In this document: positions 25,182-34,361 of the stretch, piece after piece
Numbering within the stretch: the first letter of the stretch is position 1
Layout: every line of letters starts with the position of its first letter
NCBI RefSeq assembly: GCF_025499425.1
Contig: NZ_JAIMCB010000002.1
Location: forward strand, 248,001 to 312,000
Direction of reading: 5' to 3'
Source of the DNA: Acidiferrimicrobium sp. IK
Lineage (GTDB): Bacteria; Actinomycetota; Acidimicrobiia; Acidimicrobiales; Palsa-688
Length of the DNA: 64,000 nucleotides
Made by a program: the position numbers and the translations under genes
Notes under the pieces: generated by a model
Databases searched by the model: none
What the model saw: only the letters and a program-made list of their open reading frames with translations
What the model was told of the DNA's origin: nothing

Positions 25182-27869
25182 GTGAGCGAGCCCCCGGGCT
25201 ACCCCGCGCAGTGGGAGGCGGACGTGGTCCTCTCCGACGGCTCGACCATGCACGTCAGGCCGATTCGACCCGACGACGCGCCGCGGATCGAGGCGCTCCA
25301 CGCCAGCCTGTCCCCCGAGACGATCTACTTCAGGTTCTTCACCCCCGTGGCCCGGCTCTCGCCGAAGATGCTGGAGCGGTTCACCGTCGTCGACTACACC
25401 GACCGCCTGGCATTGGTCGGGGTGCTCGGCGGGAAGCTGATCGCGGTGGCCCGCTACGAGACCCTCCCCGCCCCCTTCGACGGCGGCAAAGAGGCCGAGG
25501 TGGCGTTCCTCGTCTCTGACGAGCACCAGGGGCGGGGCATCGCCTCGCTTCTCCTCGAGCACCTGGCCGCCGCTGGAAGGGTCAACGGGATCACCCGTTT
25601 CGTCGCCGACACCCTCCCGGAGAACAGCCGGATGCTGAGGGTGTTCCACGACGCCGGCTTCGACGACGTGCGGACCTTCGCTGACGGAGTGGTCCGGGTG
25701 GCGTTCCCGATCGAGCCGACCGAGACGTCGCTGGCCGCCGCCTCCGCCCGGGGGCAGCGAGCCGCGTCACGCTCGGTCGCCCGGCTTCTTTCCCCGACCT
25801 CTGTCGCGGTTATCGGGGCCAGCACCAAAGCGGGCACTCTCGGCCACGTCCTGCTCCGCTCGGTTCTCGCCGCCGACTTCAACGGCCCGGTGTACGCGGT
25901 CCACCCGACCGCCACCCACGTCGCCGCCGTCCCCGCCTACCGGTCGGTGCTCGACGTCCCGGATCGCATCGACCTGGCGGTCATCATCGCTCCCGCCGAG
26001 GCGGTACCTCAGATCGCGGCTGAGTGCGTCCGCAAGCACGTCGCCGGCTTGGTCGTCATCTCGTCGGGGTTCGCGGAGAGCGACGCGGTGGGCGCCGAGG
26101 CCCAGCGTCTGCTGGTGTCGGAAGTGCGAGGCAACGGCCTGCGCCTGATCGGCCCGAACTGCATGGGCGCCCTCAACACCGACCCGGCGGTGCGGCTCAA
26201 CGCCACGTTCTCCCCCATGCCGCCGGCCGGCCAGATCGGCTTCGTCGCCGGTTCCGGCGCCCTCGGCGTGGTCATCCTCGACGAGGTCCGCCGGCGGGGG
26301 CTGGGCGTGTCGAGCTTCGTGTCGATCGGCAACCGGGCCGATGTCAGCGGCAACGACCTGCTTCAGTACTGGGACGACGACCCCCGGACCGAGGTCGTGT
26401 GCATGTACCTGGAGACGTTCGGCAACCCTCGCTCCTTCGCCCGGGTCGCCCGCCGGCTCTCGGCCCGAAAACCGATCGTGGCGGTGAAGAGCGGCCGGTC
26501 CCCAGCCGGGGTCCGCGCCGCGGGCTCCCACCGCCGGGCGGAGGGCGACCTCCAAGTCGACGCCCTGTTCCGCCAGTCGGGCGTCATCCGCACCGACACT
26601 CTCGAGGAGCTCTTCGACGTCACCCAGGTGCTGTCGTCCCAGCCCCTTCCCGCCGGCAACCGGGTGGCGATCGTCGGCAACAACGGCGGTCCGGGGGTGG
26701 TGGCAGCCGACGCTTGCGACGCCGCCGGGCTCGACGTCGTAGCGCTGGCGTCGTCCACCCTCGAGCGCCTGCGCGCCCTCCTGCCGTCGCGCTCCCCGGT
26801 CGGCAACCCGCTCGGGCTCCCGCCTGACGCCCAACCGCACGACTTCGAGGCGGCGATCACCGCAGTGCTCACCGATCCTGGTATCGATTCGGTGATCGCC
26901 CTGTACACATCTCCCCTGGCGGCGCCCCTCGAGGACGTCAACCGGGCGATCGGTACCGCCTCGGCCACCGCGCCGGACAAGCCGGTCCTGGCCTGCGTTC
27001 TCGGCCGGCGGGGCCTGCTCGAGACCGCGCCGGGCGGCCGGCGGGTCCCTTCGTTCGCTTTCCCGGAGGCCGCGGCGCGAGCCCTCGGCGCGGTGGCGGC
27101 GTACTCGACGTGGAGAATCGCCGGGCAGGGCGAGGTACCGGAGCTGGACGGCGTCGACGCGGAGCGGGGCCGGGCCGTCGTCGAGGCGGCGTTGGCGAGC
27201 GCCGACGGGTCCGGCGCCTCCCCGACCGGCGCCTGGCTGGACCACGGGCCCACCCGCTCCCTCCTCGACGCGTACGGAATTGCTCGCCTCGACAGCCGGG
27301 TCGCCGGCGACGTCGACGCTGCGGTGGCCGCCGCGGTCGGGCTGGGGTTCCCCGTCGTGGTGCGCGCCGACCCTCACCCCGACGCCCCCGCCGGCGAACG
27401 GACCCACCTGCGCGTCGGCCTGTCGGACCCCGACGCAGTGCGCGCCGCGTGGGATGCCATCGGGGACCCGTCGCGTCACGTCACCGTGCAGCGCATGGCC
27501 CGACCCGGACTCGATGTTGTGGTCGGCGTGGCCCAAGACCCCACCTTCGGCTCCCTTGTAACCCTCGCCCGTTCTGCCGGCACCGGGGTACCGCCCCGCC
27601 GGCGAGCCGCCCGAAGCGTCCCCCTGACCGACATCGACATCGCCGGCCTGGTCGACGAGGTCGCCGACGGCTGGAGCGACCTCGAGCGAACCCTTATCGG
27701 TCTCGTGCTGGCCCGCGTCGCCCGCATGGCCGAGGACCTCCCCGAGATCGTCGAGCTGGACATCAACCCGCTGATTGTCGGCCCCTCGGGGGCGCTGGCC
27801 GCCGGCGGCCAGGTACGGGTGGCGCCGTGGGTCCCCAGGCCGGAGCTGGCCCTGCGGCGGCTGGTCTAG
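25182..27869 (+). CDS. GNAT acetyltransferase fused to ADP-forming acyl-CoA synthetase-like protein
   Basis: An 895-residue fusion. Residues about 20-170 form a GNAT domain with the acetyl-CoA loop DEHQGRGIASLLLEH. Then come a CoA-binding Rossmann domain (VAVIGASTKAGTLGHVLL), a succinyl-CoA-ligase-like domain, and a C-terminal ATP-grasp domain (about 680-895). The segment aligning with the phosphohistidine loop reads AAGSHRRAEG instead of the usual SHTGALAG, keeping the His. Related actinobacterial fusions acetylate lysines of enzymes such as acetyl-CoA synthetase. Whether this protein still makes acyl-CoA or is only an acyl-sensing acetyltransferase is open. Starts 15 bases after the Rrf2 gene. 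Confidence 0.9.
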   Translation: MSEPPGYPAQWEADVVLSDGSTMHVRPIRPDDAPRIEALHASLSPETIYFRFFTPVARLSPKMLERFTVVDYTDRLALVGVLGGKLIAVARYETLPAPFDGGKEAEVAFLVSDEHQGRGIASLLLEHLAAAGRVNGITRFVADTLPENSRMLRVFHDAGFDDVRTFADGVVRVAFPIEPTETSLAAASARGQRAASRSVARLLSPTSVAVIGASTKAGTLGHVLLRSVLAADFNGPVYAVHPTATHVAAVPAYRSVLDVPDRIDLAVIIAPAEAVPQIAAECVRKHVAGLVVISSGFAESDAVGAEAQRLLVSEVRGNGLRLIGPNCMGALNTDPAVRLNATFSPMPPAGQIGFVAGSGALGVVILDEVRRRGLGVSSFVSIGNRADVSGNDLLQYWDDDPRTEVVCMYLETFGNPRSFARVARRLSARKPIVAVKSGRSPAGVRAAGSHRRAEGDLQVDALFRQSGVIRTDTLEELFDVTQVLSSQPLPAGNRVAIVGNNGGPGVVAADACDAAGLDVVALASSTLERLRALLPSRSPVGNPLGLPPDAQPHDFEAAITAVLTDPGIDSVIALYTSPLAAPLEDVNRAIGTASATAPDKPVLACVLGRRGLLETAPGGRRVPSFAFPEAAARALGAVAAYSTWRIAGQGEVPELDGVDAERGRAVVEAALASADGSGASPTGAWLDHGPTRSLLDAYGIARLDSRVAGDVDAAVAAAVGLGFPVVVRADPHPDAPAGERTHLRVGLSDPDAVRAAWDAIGDPSRHVTVQRMARPGLDVVVGVAQDPTFGSLVTLARSAGTGVPPRRRAARSVPLTDIDIAGLVDEVADGWSDLERTLIGLVLARVARMAEDLPEIVELDINPLIVGPSGALAAGGQVRVAPWVPRPELALRRLV

Positions 27870-27910
27870 GGCAGCCTTTCTGGCCGGCGCGGGCGGGGGC
27901 GACCGGCGCC

Positions 27911-27966
27911 TGTGCGGCTGTGCGGCTGTGCGGCCGTGCGGCTGTGCGGCTGTGCGGCTGTGCGGC
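27911..27966 (+). repeat. 8-bp tandem array, seven units
   Basis: Seven units of TGTGCGGC (one is CGTGCGGC) in perfect register, then a decayed eighth. The 8-bp period is not a codon multiple, against coding use. Confidence 0.95.
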
Positions 27967-28020
27967 TGTGGCGCGATAGCGGCGGGCAGCGGGGCGGCCG
28001 GCGCGCTCCGTCTTGCTGGC

Positions 28021-28100
28021 GGGACGACGCGGCCGGCGGGACGACGCGGCCGGCGGGACGACGCGGCCGGCGGACGACGCGGCCGGCGGACGACGCGGCC
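28021..28100 (+). repeat. 17/16-bp tandem array, five units
   Basis: Three copies of GGGACGACGCGGCCGGC followed by a 16-bp copy and a partial copy lacking one G. No spacers of the CRISPR kind. Confidence 0.95.
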
Positions 28101-28104
28101 AGGA

Positions 28105-28225
28105 GATGAAAGCCGCGACATACCTCGGCCAAAACAGCGAGGTCTGTCGCGGCTCGCGCCGGGATCTACCGCTCTAGCCGCGACACACGGCGGGTTTCTG
28201 CGGAAGGTGTGTCGCGGCTTTCATC
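28105..28225. repeat. REPIN/MITE-like palindromic element
   Basis: The 10-mer AGCCGCGACA occurs four times in alternating orientation: 28111 (+), 28145 (-), 28176 (+) and 28210 (-). Each +/- pair encloses exactly 24 bases, making two 44-base hairpins (28111-28154, 17-bp stem with one mismatch; 28176-28219, 13-bp perfect stem). Outer ends also form a 20-bp inverted repeat (28105-28124 with 28206-28225, 19 matches). It could be a palindromic mobile repeat, a structured RNA or a two-way terminator for the converging genes. No transposase is nearby. Confidence 0.7.
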
Positions 28226-28251
28226 GGCCGCCCCCGCCCCCGGCGACACCT

Positions 28252-28293
28252 CGCACCCCGCACCTCGCACCCCGCACCCCGCACCCCGCACCC
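28252..28293 (+). repeat. 7-bp tandem array, six units
   Basis: Six units of CGCACCC (one CGCACCT) within a longer C-rich tract next to the fbiC end. Confidence 0.9.
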
Positions 28294-28414
28294 GGCGACA
28301 GCCCCACCCGCCCCGCACCACTCACCCCCACCACCCGCCGGCTACAGCCCCGCGCCAACCCCACCGGCGCCACAGCCGCCGGCGCCGCCCCCAGAACCAC
28401 AGCGGGCCGAGCGG

Positions 28415-30712
28415 CTACGTGCGAGCCGGTACCCGCCCGTAGAGCGTGGTGCGCTGCTGGGCCGGCCGGCCGAGCGGCTCGGTAATCGCAGCGAAATCCG
28501 AGGGTTCCATCAGCTGCCCGTGGGACGCGCCGGCGGCCCGGGAGATGTTCTCGTCCATGAGCGTGCCCCCCAGGTCGTTGCAGCCGGCGGAAAGCAGCTG
28601 CGGGATGGCCTCACGCCCGAGTTTGACCCACGACGCCTGGATGTTGTCGATCCAGCCGTCGTAGGCGATGCGCCCGACGGCGTGCATGAGCACCGCCTCG
28701 CGAAACGTCGGGCCCCGCCGGCTGCGGTGGGTGAGGTACAGCGGCGTGGCCATGTGGACATACGGCAGCGGCACGAACTCGGTGAACCCGCCGGTCTCCT
28801 TCTGCAGGTCCCTGGTCCGCACCAGGTGGCGGGCCCAGTGGACCGGCTGCTCGACCGCGCCGAACATGATCGTCACGTTGGAACGAAGCCCGACGCGGTG
28901 AGCGCTGCGGTGGGCCTCCAGCCACTCCTCGGTGTTGATCTTGTCGGGGCAGAGCACGGCGCGGATCTCGTCGTCGAGGATCTCGGCGGCGGTCCCCGGA
29001 AGGGTCTTCAGCCCGGCGTCCATCAGCCGGCGCAGGTAGTGCTCGAGGGGCTCCCCGAGCCGCTTGGCTCCCTCGGTAACCTCGAGGGCGGTGAAGCCGT
29101 GGATGTGGATCGTGGGGGAAGCCTCCCTCACTGCCTTGATCACCTCGAGGTAGTAGTCGCCGTCGAAGTCGGGGTGGATCCCGCCCTGCAGGCACACTTC
29201 GGTGGCACCGAGAGCCTCCGCCTCGGCGACGCGCCGGGTGATCTCCTCGACCCCGAGGAGATAGGGGGCGCCGCGCAGGTTGAGCGACAGCGGTCCCTTG
29301 CTGAACGCGCAGAACCGGCATTTGAAGGTGCAGACGTTGGTGTAGTTGATGTTGCGGTTGACCACGTAGGTGACCGTGTCACCGACCCGGCGTCGCCGTA
29401 GGTCGTCGGCCAGCCCCGCCACCGCCTCCACTTCCGGTCCTCGGGCGGAGAAAAGGGCCGTGAGCTCCGCCACGCCCGGCTCCTGGCCGGCCGTCACGCC
29501 GGCCAGGACCTCCGCCACTCGGCCGCCGATCCGGGAGCGGAGGCGGGGCCGGGCCTGCTCGGCCTCATGGCCGGTCGGGATCAAAATAGGGGGCGCCCCC
29601 TCCCCTCCGGAGTACCACGCCTCCCGGTCTCGTCCGAGGCCCTCGGCGTCGCTGCGCTCGAGGACCGGGGCCCGCATGGCCTGATCCAGCCACCGGGCCG
29701 GGTCCAGGGCGTACTCCGGGTAGATGGTGAGGCGGGGCGCCAACGCGTGGCCCCATGCTTCGGTCACCGCTCGAAGGCGTTCGAGGGCTGGCCACGGCCG
29801 TTCGGGGTTGACGTGGTCGATGGTCACCGGCGACACGCCGCCCCAGTCGTCGATGCCGGCATCGAGCAGGTCGCCGAACTCGTCGCTCAGGTTGGGGGGA
29901 GCCTGCAGGTGGATGCCGTCGGGGAGGACCAGCCGGGCCGCGGCGACGGTCCAGAGGTACTCGTCGCGGTCACACGCCGGCACCTGGTGCATCGCCGTGC
30001 CCGCCTTCGGCAGGAAGTTCTGAACGATCACCTCTTGCACGTGCCCGTACCGCAGGTGGGCGCCGGCGATGGCGTCGAGGGCGAGCAGCCGGTCGGCGCG
30101 GGTCTCGCCGATGCCGACCAGGATTCCGGTGGTGAACGGCACCGACAGCCGTCCGGCCGCCTCGAGGGTCTCCAGGCGCCGCTCGGGGGTCTTGTCGGGA
30201 GACCCCCGATGGGCGTCGAGGGCCGGGTTGAGCGACTCGAGCATCATGCCTTGCGACGCCACGACCGGTCGCAGAGCAGCCATCTCGTCCTCGGCGAGAG
30301 CCCCGGCGTTGGCGTGCGGCAGCAGGCCGGTCTCGTCTCGCACCGCGGTGGCCGCCGCGATTAGGTAGTCCACCGTCGAGCTGTAGCCGTTCGCCGCCAG
30401 CCAGTCCGCCGCGGCGGGATAGCGCAGCTCAGGGCGCTCACCGAGAGTGAACAGCGCCTCGTGGCAGCCGGCGTCGGCACCGGCCCGGGCCACCGCCAGC
30501 ACCTCCTCGATGGTCATGTACGGGGCTGCGACACGCGCCGGTGGCTGAGCGAAGGTGCAGTACCCGCACCGGTCGCGACACAGCTGGGTGAGGGGGATGA
30601 ACACCTTCGGCGAGTACGTGGTGCGCGTCCCGTGCGCGTCGTCCCGCCGGCGCCGGGCCGCTGCCAGGAGCTCCTGCAGGGGGGCGTTCTCGAGCCAGTG
30701 CTGATCTGCCAC
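28415..30712 (-). CDS. fbiC: 7,8-didemethyl-8-hydroxy-5-deazariboflavin (FO) synthase FbiC
   Basis: A 765-residue fusion of two radical-SAM enzymes that build FO, the chromophore of coenzyme F420, from tyrosine and a pyrimidine of the riboflavin path. The N-terminal CofG half has the cluster motif CRDRCGYC (residues about 45-52) and the C-terminal CofH half has CTFKCRFC. The CofG-CofH order and length match actinobacterial FbiC; methanogens use two proteins. No other F420 genes are in the window. The GTG at 30712 has TAGGTT six bases upstream, shared in a 69-bp region with the divergent SDR gene. Confidence 0.97.
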   Translation of the reverse strand: MADQHWLENAPLQELLAAARRRRDDAHGTRTTYSPKVFIPLTQLCRDRCGYCTFAQPPARVAAPYMTIEEVLAVARAGADAGCHEALFTLGERPELRYPAAADWLAANGYSSTVDYLIAAATAVRDETGLLPHANAGALAEDEMAALRPVVASQGMMLESLNPALDAHRGSPDKTPERRLETLEAAGRLSVPFTTGILVGIGETRADRLLALDAIAGAHLRYGHVQEVIVQNFLPKAGTAMHQVPACDRDEYLWTVAAARLVLPDGIHLQAPPNLSDEFGDLLDAGIDDWGGVSPVTIDHVNPERPWPALERLRAVTEAWGHALAPRLTIYPEYALDPARWLDQAMRAPVLERSDAEGLGRDREAWYSGGEGAPPILIPTGHEAEQARPRLRSRIGGRVAEVLAGVTAGQEPGVAELTALFSARGPEVEAVAGLADDLRRRRVGDTVTYVVNRNINYTNVCTFKCRFCAFSKGPLSLNLRGAPYLLGVEEITRRVAEAEALGATEVCLQGGIHPDFDGDYYLEVIKAVREASPTIHIHGFTALEVTEGAKRLGEPLEHYLRRLMDAGLKTLPGTAAEILDDEIRAVLCPDKINTEEWLEAHRSAHRVGLRSNVTIMFGAVEQPVHWARHLVRTRDLQKETGGFTEFVPLPYVHMATPLYLTHRSRRGPTFREAVLMHAVGRIAYDGWIDNIQASWVKLGREAIPQLLSAGCNDLGGTLMDENISRAAGASHGQLMEPSDFAAITEPLGRPAQQRTTLYGRVPART

Positions 30713-30724
30713 CGACCGAACCTA
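30713..30724 (-). promoter_or_regulatory. Leaderless -10 box for fbiC
   Basis: Minus-strand TAGGTT (30719-30724) lies six bases before the GTG at 30712. Confidence 0.5.
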
Positions 30725-30769
30725 GCGCCGGGGAGCCGCCTCCCGGTACGAGCGGGCCCGACGGAGGGG

Positions 30770-30781
30770 TACAACGATGCG
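30770..30781 (+). promoter_or_regulatory. Possible leaderless -10 box for the SDR gene
   Basis: TACAAC (30770-30775) lies six bases before the GTG at 30782; the last base departs from TANNNT. Confidence 0.3.
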
Positions 30782-31468
30782 GTGAGCACCTTCTTGATAA
30801 CCGGAGCGACCCGCGGCATCGGACGGGCGGTGGCCGAGCAGCTCCGCGACGCCCGGCTCCTGCTCGCAGCGCGGCCTTCTGCCGCCCTCGACGCGCTGGC
30901 CGCCGAACTGCCCGATGCCGTAGCGGTCCCGCTCGATCTCAGCGACCCGGACGGTCTGGCCGCGTCCATCGAGGCGGCCGGGGGTGTGCCGGAACGAGTC
31001 GACGGCGTGGTCCACTCGGCAGGAATCCTGGTCCGGGGCCGGATCGCCGACATGACACCGGCTGGATGGCGGGAGCAGCTCCTCGTCAACGTGGTGGCTG
31101 TGGCCGAGCTGACCCGCCTGGCCCTGCCGGGGTTGCGGGCAGCGCAAGGCACCGTGGTGATGGTCAACTCCGGAGCCGGACGCCGGCCGCCCGGCCCGGG
31201 CGGCGTGGCGTACGCGTTGAGCAAGCACGCGCTGGCCGCGCTGGCCGACGGTTTGCGCGAGGAGGAGCCGGCACTGCGGGTGACCACGATCTTCCCCGGC
31301 CGGACCGCCACCGACATGCAGCGCGAGCTGCGAGCCGACGAGGGGGGCGACTACGACGAGGCGCAGTACCTGACGCCCGACGCGGTCGCGGATCTCATCG
31401 TGCAGGTGCTTCGCCTCCAGCCGGGCGCGACCATCCCCGACGTGGCCATCATGCCCAAGCCGTCTTGA
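30782..31468 (+). CDS. Short-chain dehydrogenase/reductase
   Basis: A 228-residue SDR. The cofactor motif TGATRGIG lies at the N-terminus; after strand two, LAARPS without an acidic residue suggests NADP(H). The catalytic Ser is in VMVNSGAG and the YxxxK pair in YALSKHALAALAD. The ending lacks a specificity clue, so substrate is unknown. The GTG at 30782 is preferred; the longer frame to 30461 is antisense to fbiC. It is divergent from fbiC and convergent with the marR gene. Confidence 0.93.
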   Translation: MSTFLITGATRGIGRAVAEQLRDARLLLAARPSAALDALAAELPDAVAVPLDLSDPDGLAASIEAAGGVPERVDGVVHSAGILVRGRIADMTPAGWREQLLVNVVAVAELTRLALPGLRAAQGTVVMVNSGAGRRPPGPGGVAYALSKHALAALADGLREEEPALRVTTIFPGRTATDMQRELRADEGGDYDEAQYLTPDAVADLIVQVLRLQPGATIPDVAIMPKPS

Positions 31469-31516
31469 GCGCCCCGCCCGCGGCCCGCTCGTCGGCTGTC
31501 GCCGGGTCCGGCCAGC

Positions 31517-31957
31517 TCAGCTAGAGAGCTTCTTGAGCAGGCCGAGGAGCGCCTCGGCCTCCGCCTCGCTCAGCGCCGCGAACGACGGCGGGGGCAGGTC
31601 AAAGCCGGCCCGGACCCGGGCCGCGACCAGCGCGCCCTGATCGGTCAACTCGACGACCTTGATCCGGCGGTCGGTGGGGTGGGGCGTGCGCTTGGCCATT
31701 CCCTGCTCCTCCAACCCGTCGACTACCGACGTCACGTAGCTGTTGTCGCAACGCAACGCGCCGGCCAGATCCCGCATCGGCGTCGGACGGCCCGACGAGA
31801 GGTGCAGCAGCGCCTTGGCGATGGTCGGTGTGACACCGATCTCCTCGGCCAGGTCGTGTGAGCGCCGCAAGACATCGGGATGGTGGCTGAGGTCGCGCAT
31901 CTGACGCCACGCCTCCACCGCAACCGGGCTGAATTGGGCGGTCGAGCTGGATGGCAC
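31517..31957 (-). CDS. MarR-family transcriptional regulator
   Basis: A 146-residue winged-helix regulator: PTPMRDLAGALRCDNSYVTSVVDGLEEQG is the DNA-binding part in two segments and KRTPHPTDRRIKVVELTDQG is the wing with its conserved aspartate-arginine. Divergent from a DHA2-family efflux gene, which it most likely represses. The GTG at 31957 is chosen because a complete promoter ends just before it, with TATGAT six bases upstream, making a leaderless transcript; a TTG at 31972 would lie upstream of that transcript start. The effector is unknown. Confidence 0.92.
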   Translation of the reverse strand: MPSSSTAQFSPVAVEAWRQMRDLSHHPDVLRRSHDLAEEIGVTPTIAKALLHLSSGRPTPMRDLAGALRCDNSYVTSVVDGLEEQGMAKRTPHPTDRRIKVVELTDQGALVAARVRAGFDLPPPSFAALSEAEAEALLGLLKKLSS

Positions 31958-31992
31958 GTCTGAATCATACAAGTAGTCATGAAGTTGAGCAA
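31958..31992 (-). promoter_or_regulatory. marR promoter (leaderless)
   Basis: Minus strand: -35 TTGCTC (31987-31992), 17-bp spacer, -10 TATGAT (31964-31969), then six bases to the GTG at 31957. Confidence 0.65.
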
Positions 31993-32003
31993 CAACATGG
32001 TTG
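31984..32003. promoter_or_regulatory. Candidate MarR operator
   Basis: Two small adjoining palindromes, GTTGAGCAAC (31984-31993) and CAACATGGTTG (31993-32003), span the space between the two divergent -35 boxes. A repressor here would block both genes. Inference from position and symmetry. Confidence 0.4.
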
Positions 32004-32029
32004 ACAGATTCAGCGATTGGTGTCACCGT
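32001..32029 (+). promoter_or_regulatory. Candidate promoter of the DHA2 efflux gene
   Basis: A perfect -35 TTGACA (32001-32006), a 17-bp spacer and a poor -10 CACCGT (32024-32029). The message would have a leader of about 60 bases with AGGAG before the ATG at 32099. Confidence 0.4.
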
Positions 32030-32098
32030 AGAGCGTCGCCCGCCCCGGGCCGGACCGAACCACCCATCCCGCACCCACCCCGCAGGAGCACCCCGTCT

Positions 32099-33559
32099 AT
32101 GCCACAGAGGACCATCAACCAGAAAGTCGCTGTCAGCGTCGTGTACGTCGCGGCGATGTTCATGGCGATCATGGACACCACGATCGTCAACGTGGCGCTG
32201 CCAACCATCACCAAGGATCTGCACTCCTCCCCTGCCAGCGTGGCCGCCACCGTCATCGCCTTCCTGGTCAGCTTGGCGGTTTTCATCCCCGCATCCTCGT
32301 GGCTCGGTGACCGCCTAGGCGCCCGGCGGGTCCTGCTCGGCGCGATCGTCATCTTCACCGCCGCGTCGGCGCTTTGCGGGTTGGCGTCGAGCCTGGGAGA
32401 GCTGGTCGTGTTTCGGGTCCTCCAGGGCGTCGGCGGAGGCCTGATGACCCCCGTCGGCCTGGCCATGTTGTTCCGGGTCTTCCCGCCCGCCGAGCGGGTG
32501 AAGGCCTCCGCCCTCCTGATCCTCCCGACCGCCCTGGCCCCGGCCCTCGGACCGGTCCTCGGCGGCCTCTTCGTCACCGACCTGTCGTGGCGGTGGGTGT
32601 TCTACGTCAACGTCCCGATCGGCACCGTGGCGGTGATCTTCGGGCTGGTGTTCTTGGCGGAGCAGCGGCCGCCGTCGGTCGGGCGCTTCGACCTGCCCGG
32701 CTTCGTCACCTCCGGGCTGGGCCTGGGGCTGCTCATGTACGGCGTGTCGGAGGGGCCCAATATCGGGTGGCGGACCGGCCGGGTCGTCGTGTCGATCATC
32801 GTCGGGACGGTGTTGCTGCTCGGGATGGTCGTCGTGGAGCTGCGCACCGAACGGCCGATGCTGGATCTGCGCCTCTACACCGACCGGTTGTTCCGTTCGA
32901 CGGCGCTGGTGATGACCCTCGGCTCCACCTCGTTCCTCGGCGTGCTGTACCTGCTGGCGCTGTTCTTCCAAGAGGCGCTGCACATGACCGCGCTCCAAGC
33001 CGGCCTCAGCATCTTCCCGGAGGCCCTAGGGGTCATGATGGGATCGCAGCTGGTCAGCCGCATCCTCTACCCGAGCTTCGGGCCCCGCCGGATCATGGCT
33101 GCCGGTTTGGTCGTCGTGGCCGGCGTCATGCTGCTTTTGTCGCAGGTCACGACCGGTACCGACCTGTGGCTGGTCCGGGTCGTGGTGTTCTTTCTCGGCG
33201 CCGGCATGTCCGGGGTCTTCCTCCCGTCCCAGGCCGCGGCGTTCGCCAGCCTGCCCCGGGAGAAGACCGGTGACGCGTCGACGGTGTTCAACGCCCAGCG
33301 TCAGCTGGGCGGGGCCATCGGCGTGGCGGTGTTGACCACGGTGATCACCACCCTCCACCCGCTCCACCTGGTCGCCGGCCGCGCCGTCGCCAACCTTCAC
33401 GCCTACCACGTGGGTTTCGTGGTGGCCGCCGGCATAGCGCTCCTCGCCGGCGTCGCCGCGTTGACCGTCAGCGACGCGGACGCCGCGTCGACCATCGTCC
33501 CCCGCAAACGCAAGGCCGAGGCTGCGACGTCTACGAGCGAGCCGGTCGCCGCCGCCTGA
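32099..33559 (+). CDS. DHA2-family MFS drug efflux transporter (EmrB/QacA type)
   Basis: A 486-residue transporter with about 14 helices. The N-terminal MDTTIVNVALPTI (motif D1), the GDRLGARRVLLG loop (motif A) and ALAPALGPVLGG (motif C, antiporter signature) place it in the drug:proton antiporter DHA2 family. The tail after the last helix is short and Lys/Ala-rich. The ATG at 32099 has AGGAG about 12 bases upstream. Divergent from a marR gene, a classic drug-inducible pair; the drug is unknown. A strong hairpin follows the stop codon. Confidence 0.93.
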   Translation: MPQRTINQKVAVSVVYVAAMFMAIMDTTIVNVALPTITKDLHSSPASVAATVIAFLVSLAVFIPASSWLGDRLGARRVLLGAIVIFTAASALCGLASSLGELVVFRVLQGVGGGLMTPVGLAMLFRVFPPAERVKASALLILPTALAPALGPVLGGLFVTDLSWRWVFYVNVPIGTVAVIFGLVFLAEQRPPSVGRFDLPGFVTSGLGLGLLMYGVSEGPNIGWRTGRVVVSIIVGTVLLLGMVVVELRTERPMLDLRLYTDRLFRSTALVMTLGSTSFLGVLYLLALFFQEALHMTALQAGLSIFPEALGVMMGSQLVSRILYPSFGPRRIMAAGLVVVAGVMLLLSQVTTGTDLWLVRVVVFFLGAGMSGVFLPSQAAAFASLPREKTGDASTVFNAQRQLGGAIGVAVLTTVITTLHPLHLVAGRAVANLHAYHVGFVVAAGIALLAGVAALTVSDADAASTIVPRKRKAEAATSTSEPVAAA

Positions 33560-33590
33560 CCGGCGGCGCATCGCGACGGCAGGAGCGTTT

Positions 33591-33624
33591 GTCACCAACC
33601 CGGACCACGGCGCGGGTTGGTGAC
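33591..33624. terminator. Bidirectional terminator between efflux gene and livF
   Basis: GTCACCAACCCG (33591-33602) and its exact complement (33613-33624) form a 12-bp stem with a ten-base loop in an 82-bp gap between converging genes. Confidence 0.75.
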
Positions 33625-33641
33625 GGATGCTCAGGGCTTCG

Positions 33642-34344
<703 letters not shown>

Positions 34345-34361
<17 letters not shown>

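Larger units (their letters stand above)
27870..28414. other. 545-bp repeat-rich gap between convergent genes
   Basis: No gene is supported here, although frames are open because stop codons are rare in such GC-rich repeats. From left to right it holds an 8-bp tandem array, a 17/16-bp tandem array, a 121-bp palindromic element with two hairpins and a 7-bp array. The two flanking genes (synthetase fusion and fbiC) end towards each other. Confidence 0.75.

Noticed and set aside
27911..28100. Possible CRISPR array
   Set aside because: Units are 7-17 bp, back to back, with no unique spacers and no cas genes.
25767..28121. 784-residue leftward frame
   Set aside because: Antisense to the acetyltransferase fusion and running through tandem repeats; no motif.
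27775..28485. 236-residue frame through the repeat gap
   Set aside because: Formed by low-complexity repeats and the 3' end of the synthetase fusion; repeat periods of 8 and 7 bp break any codon register.
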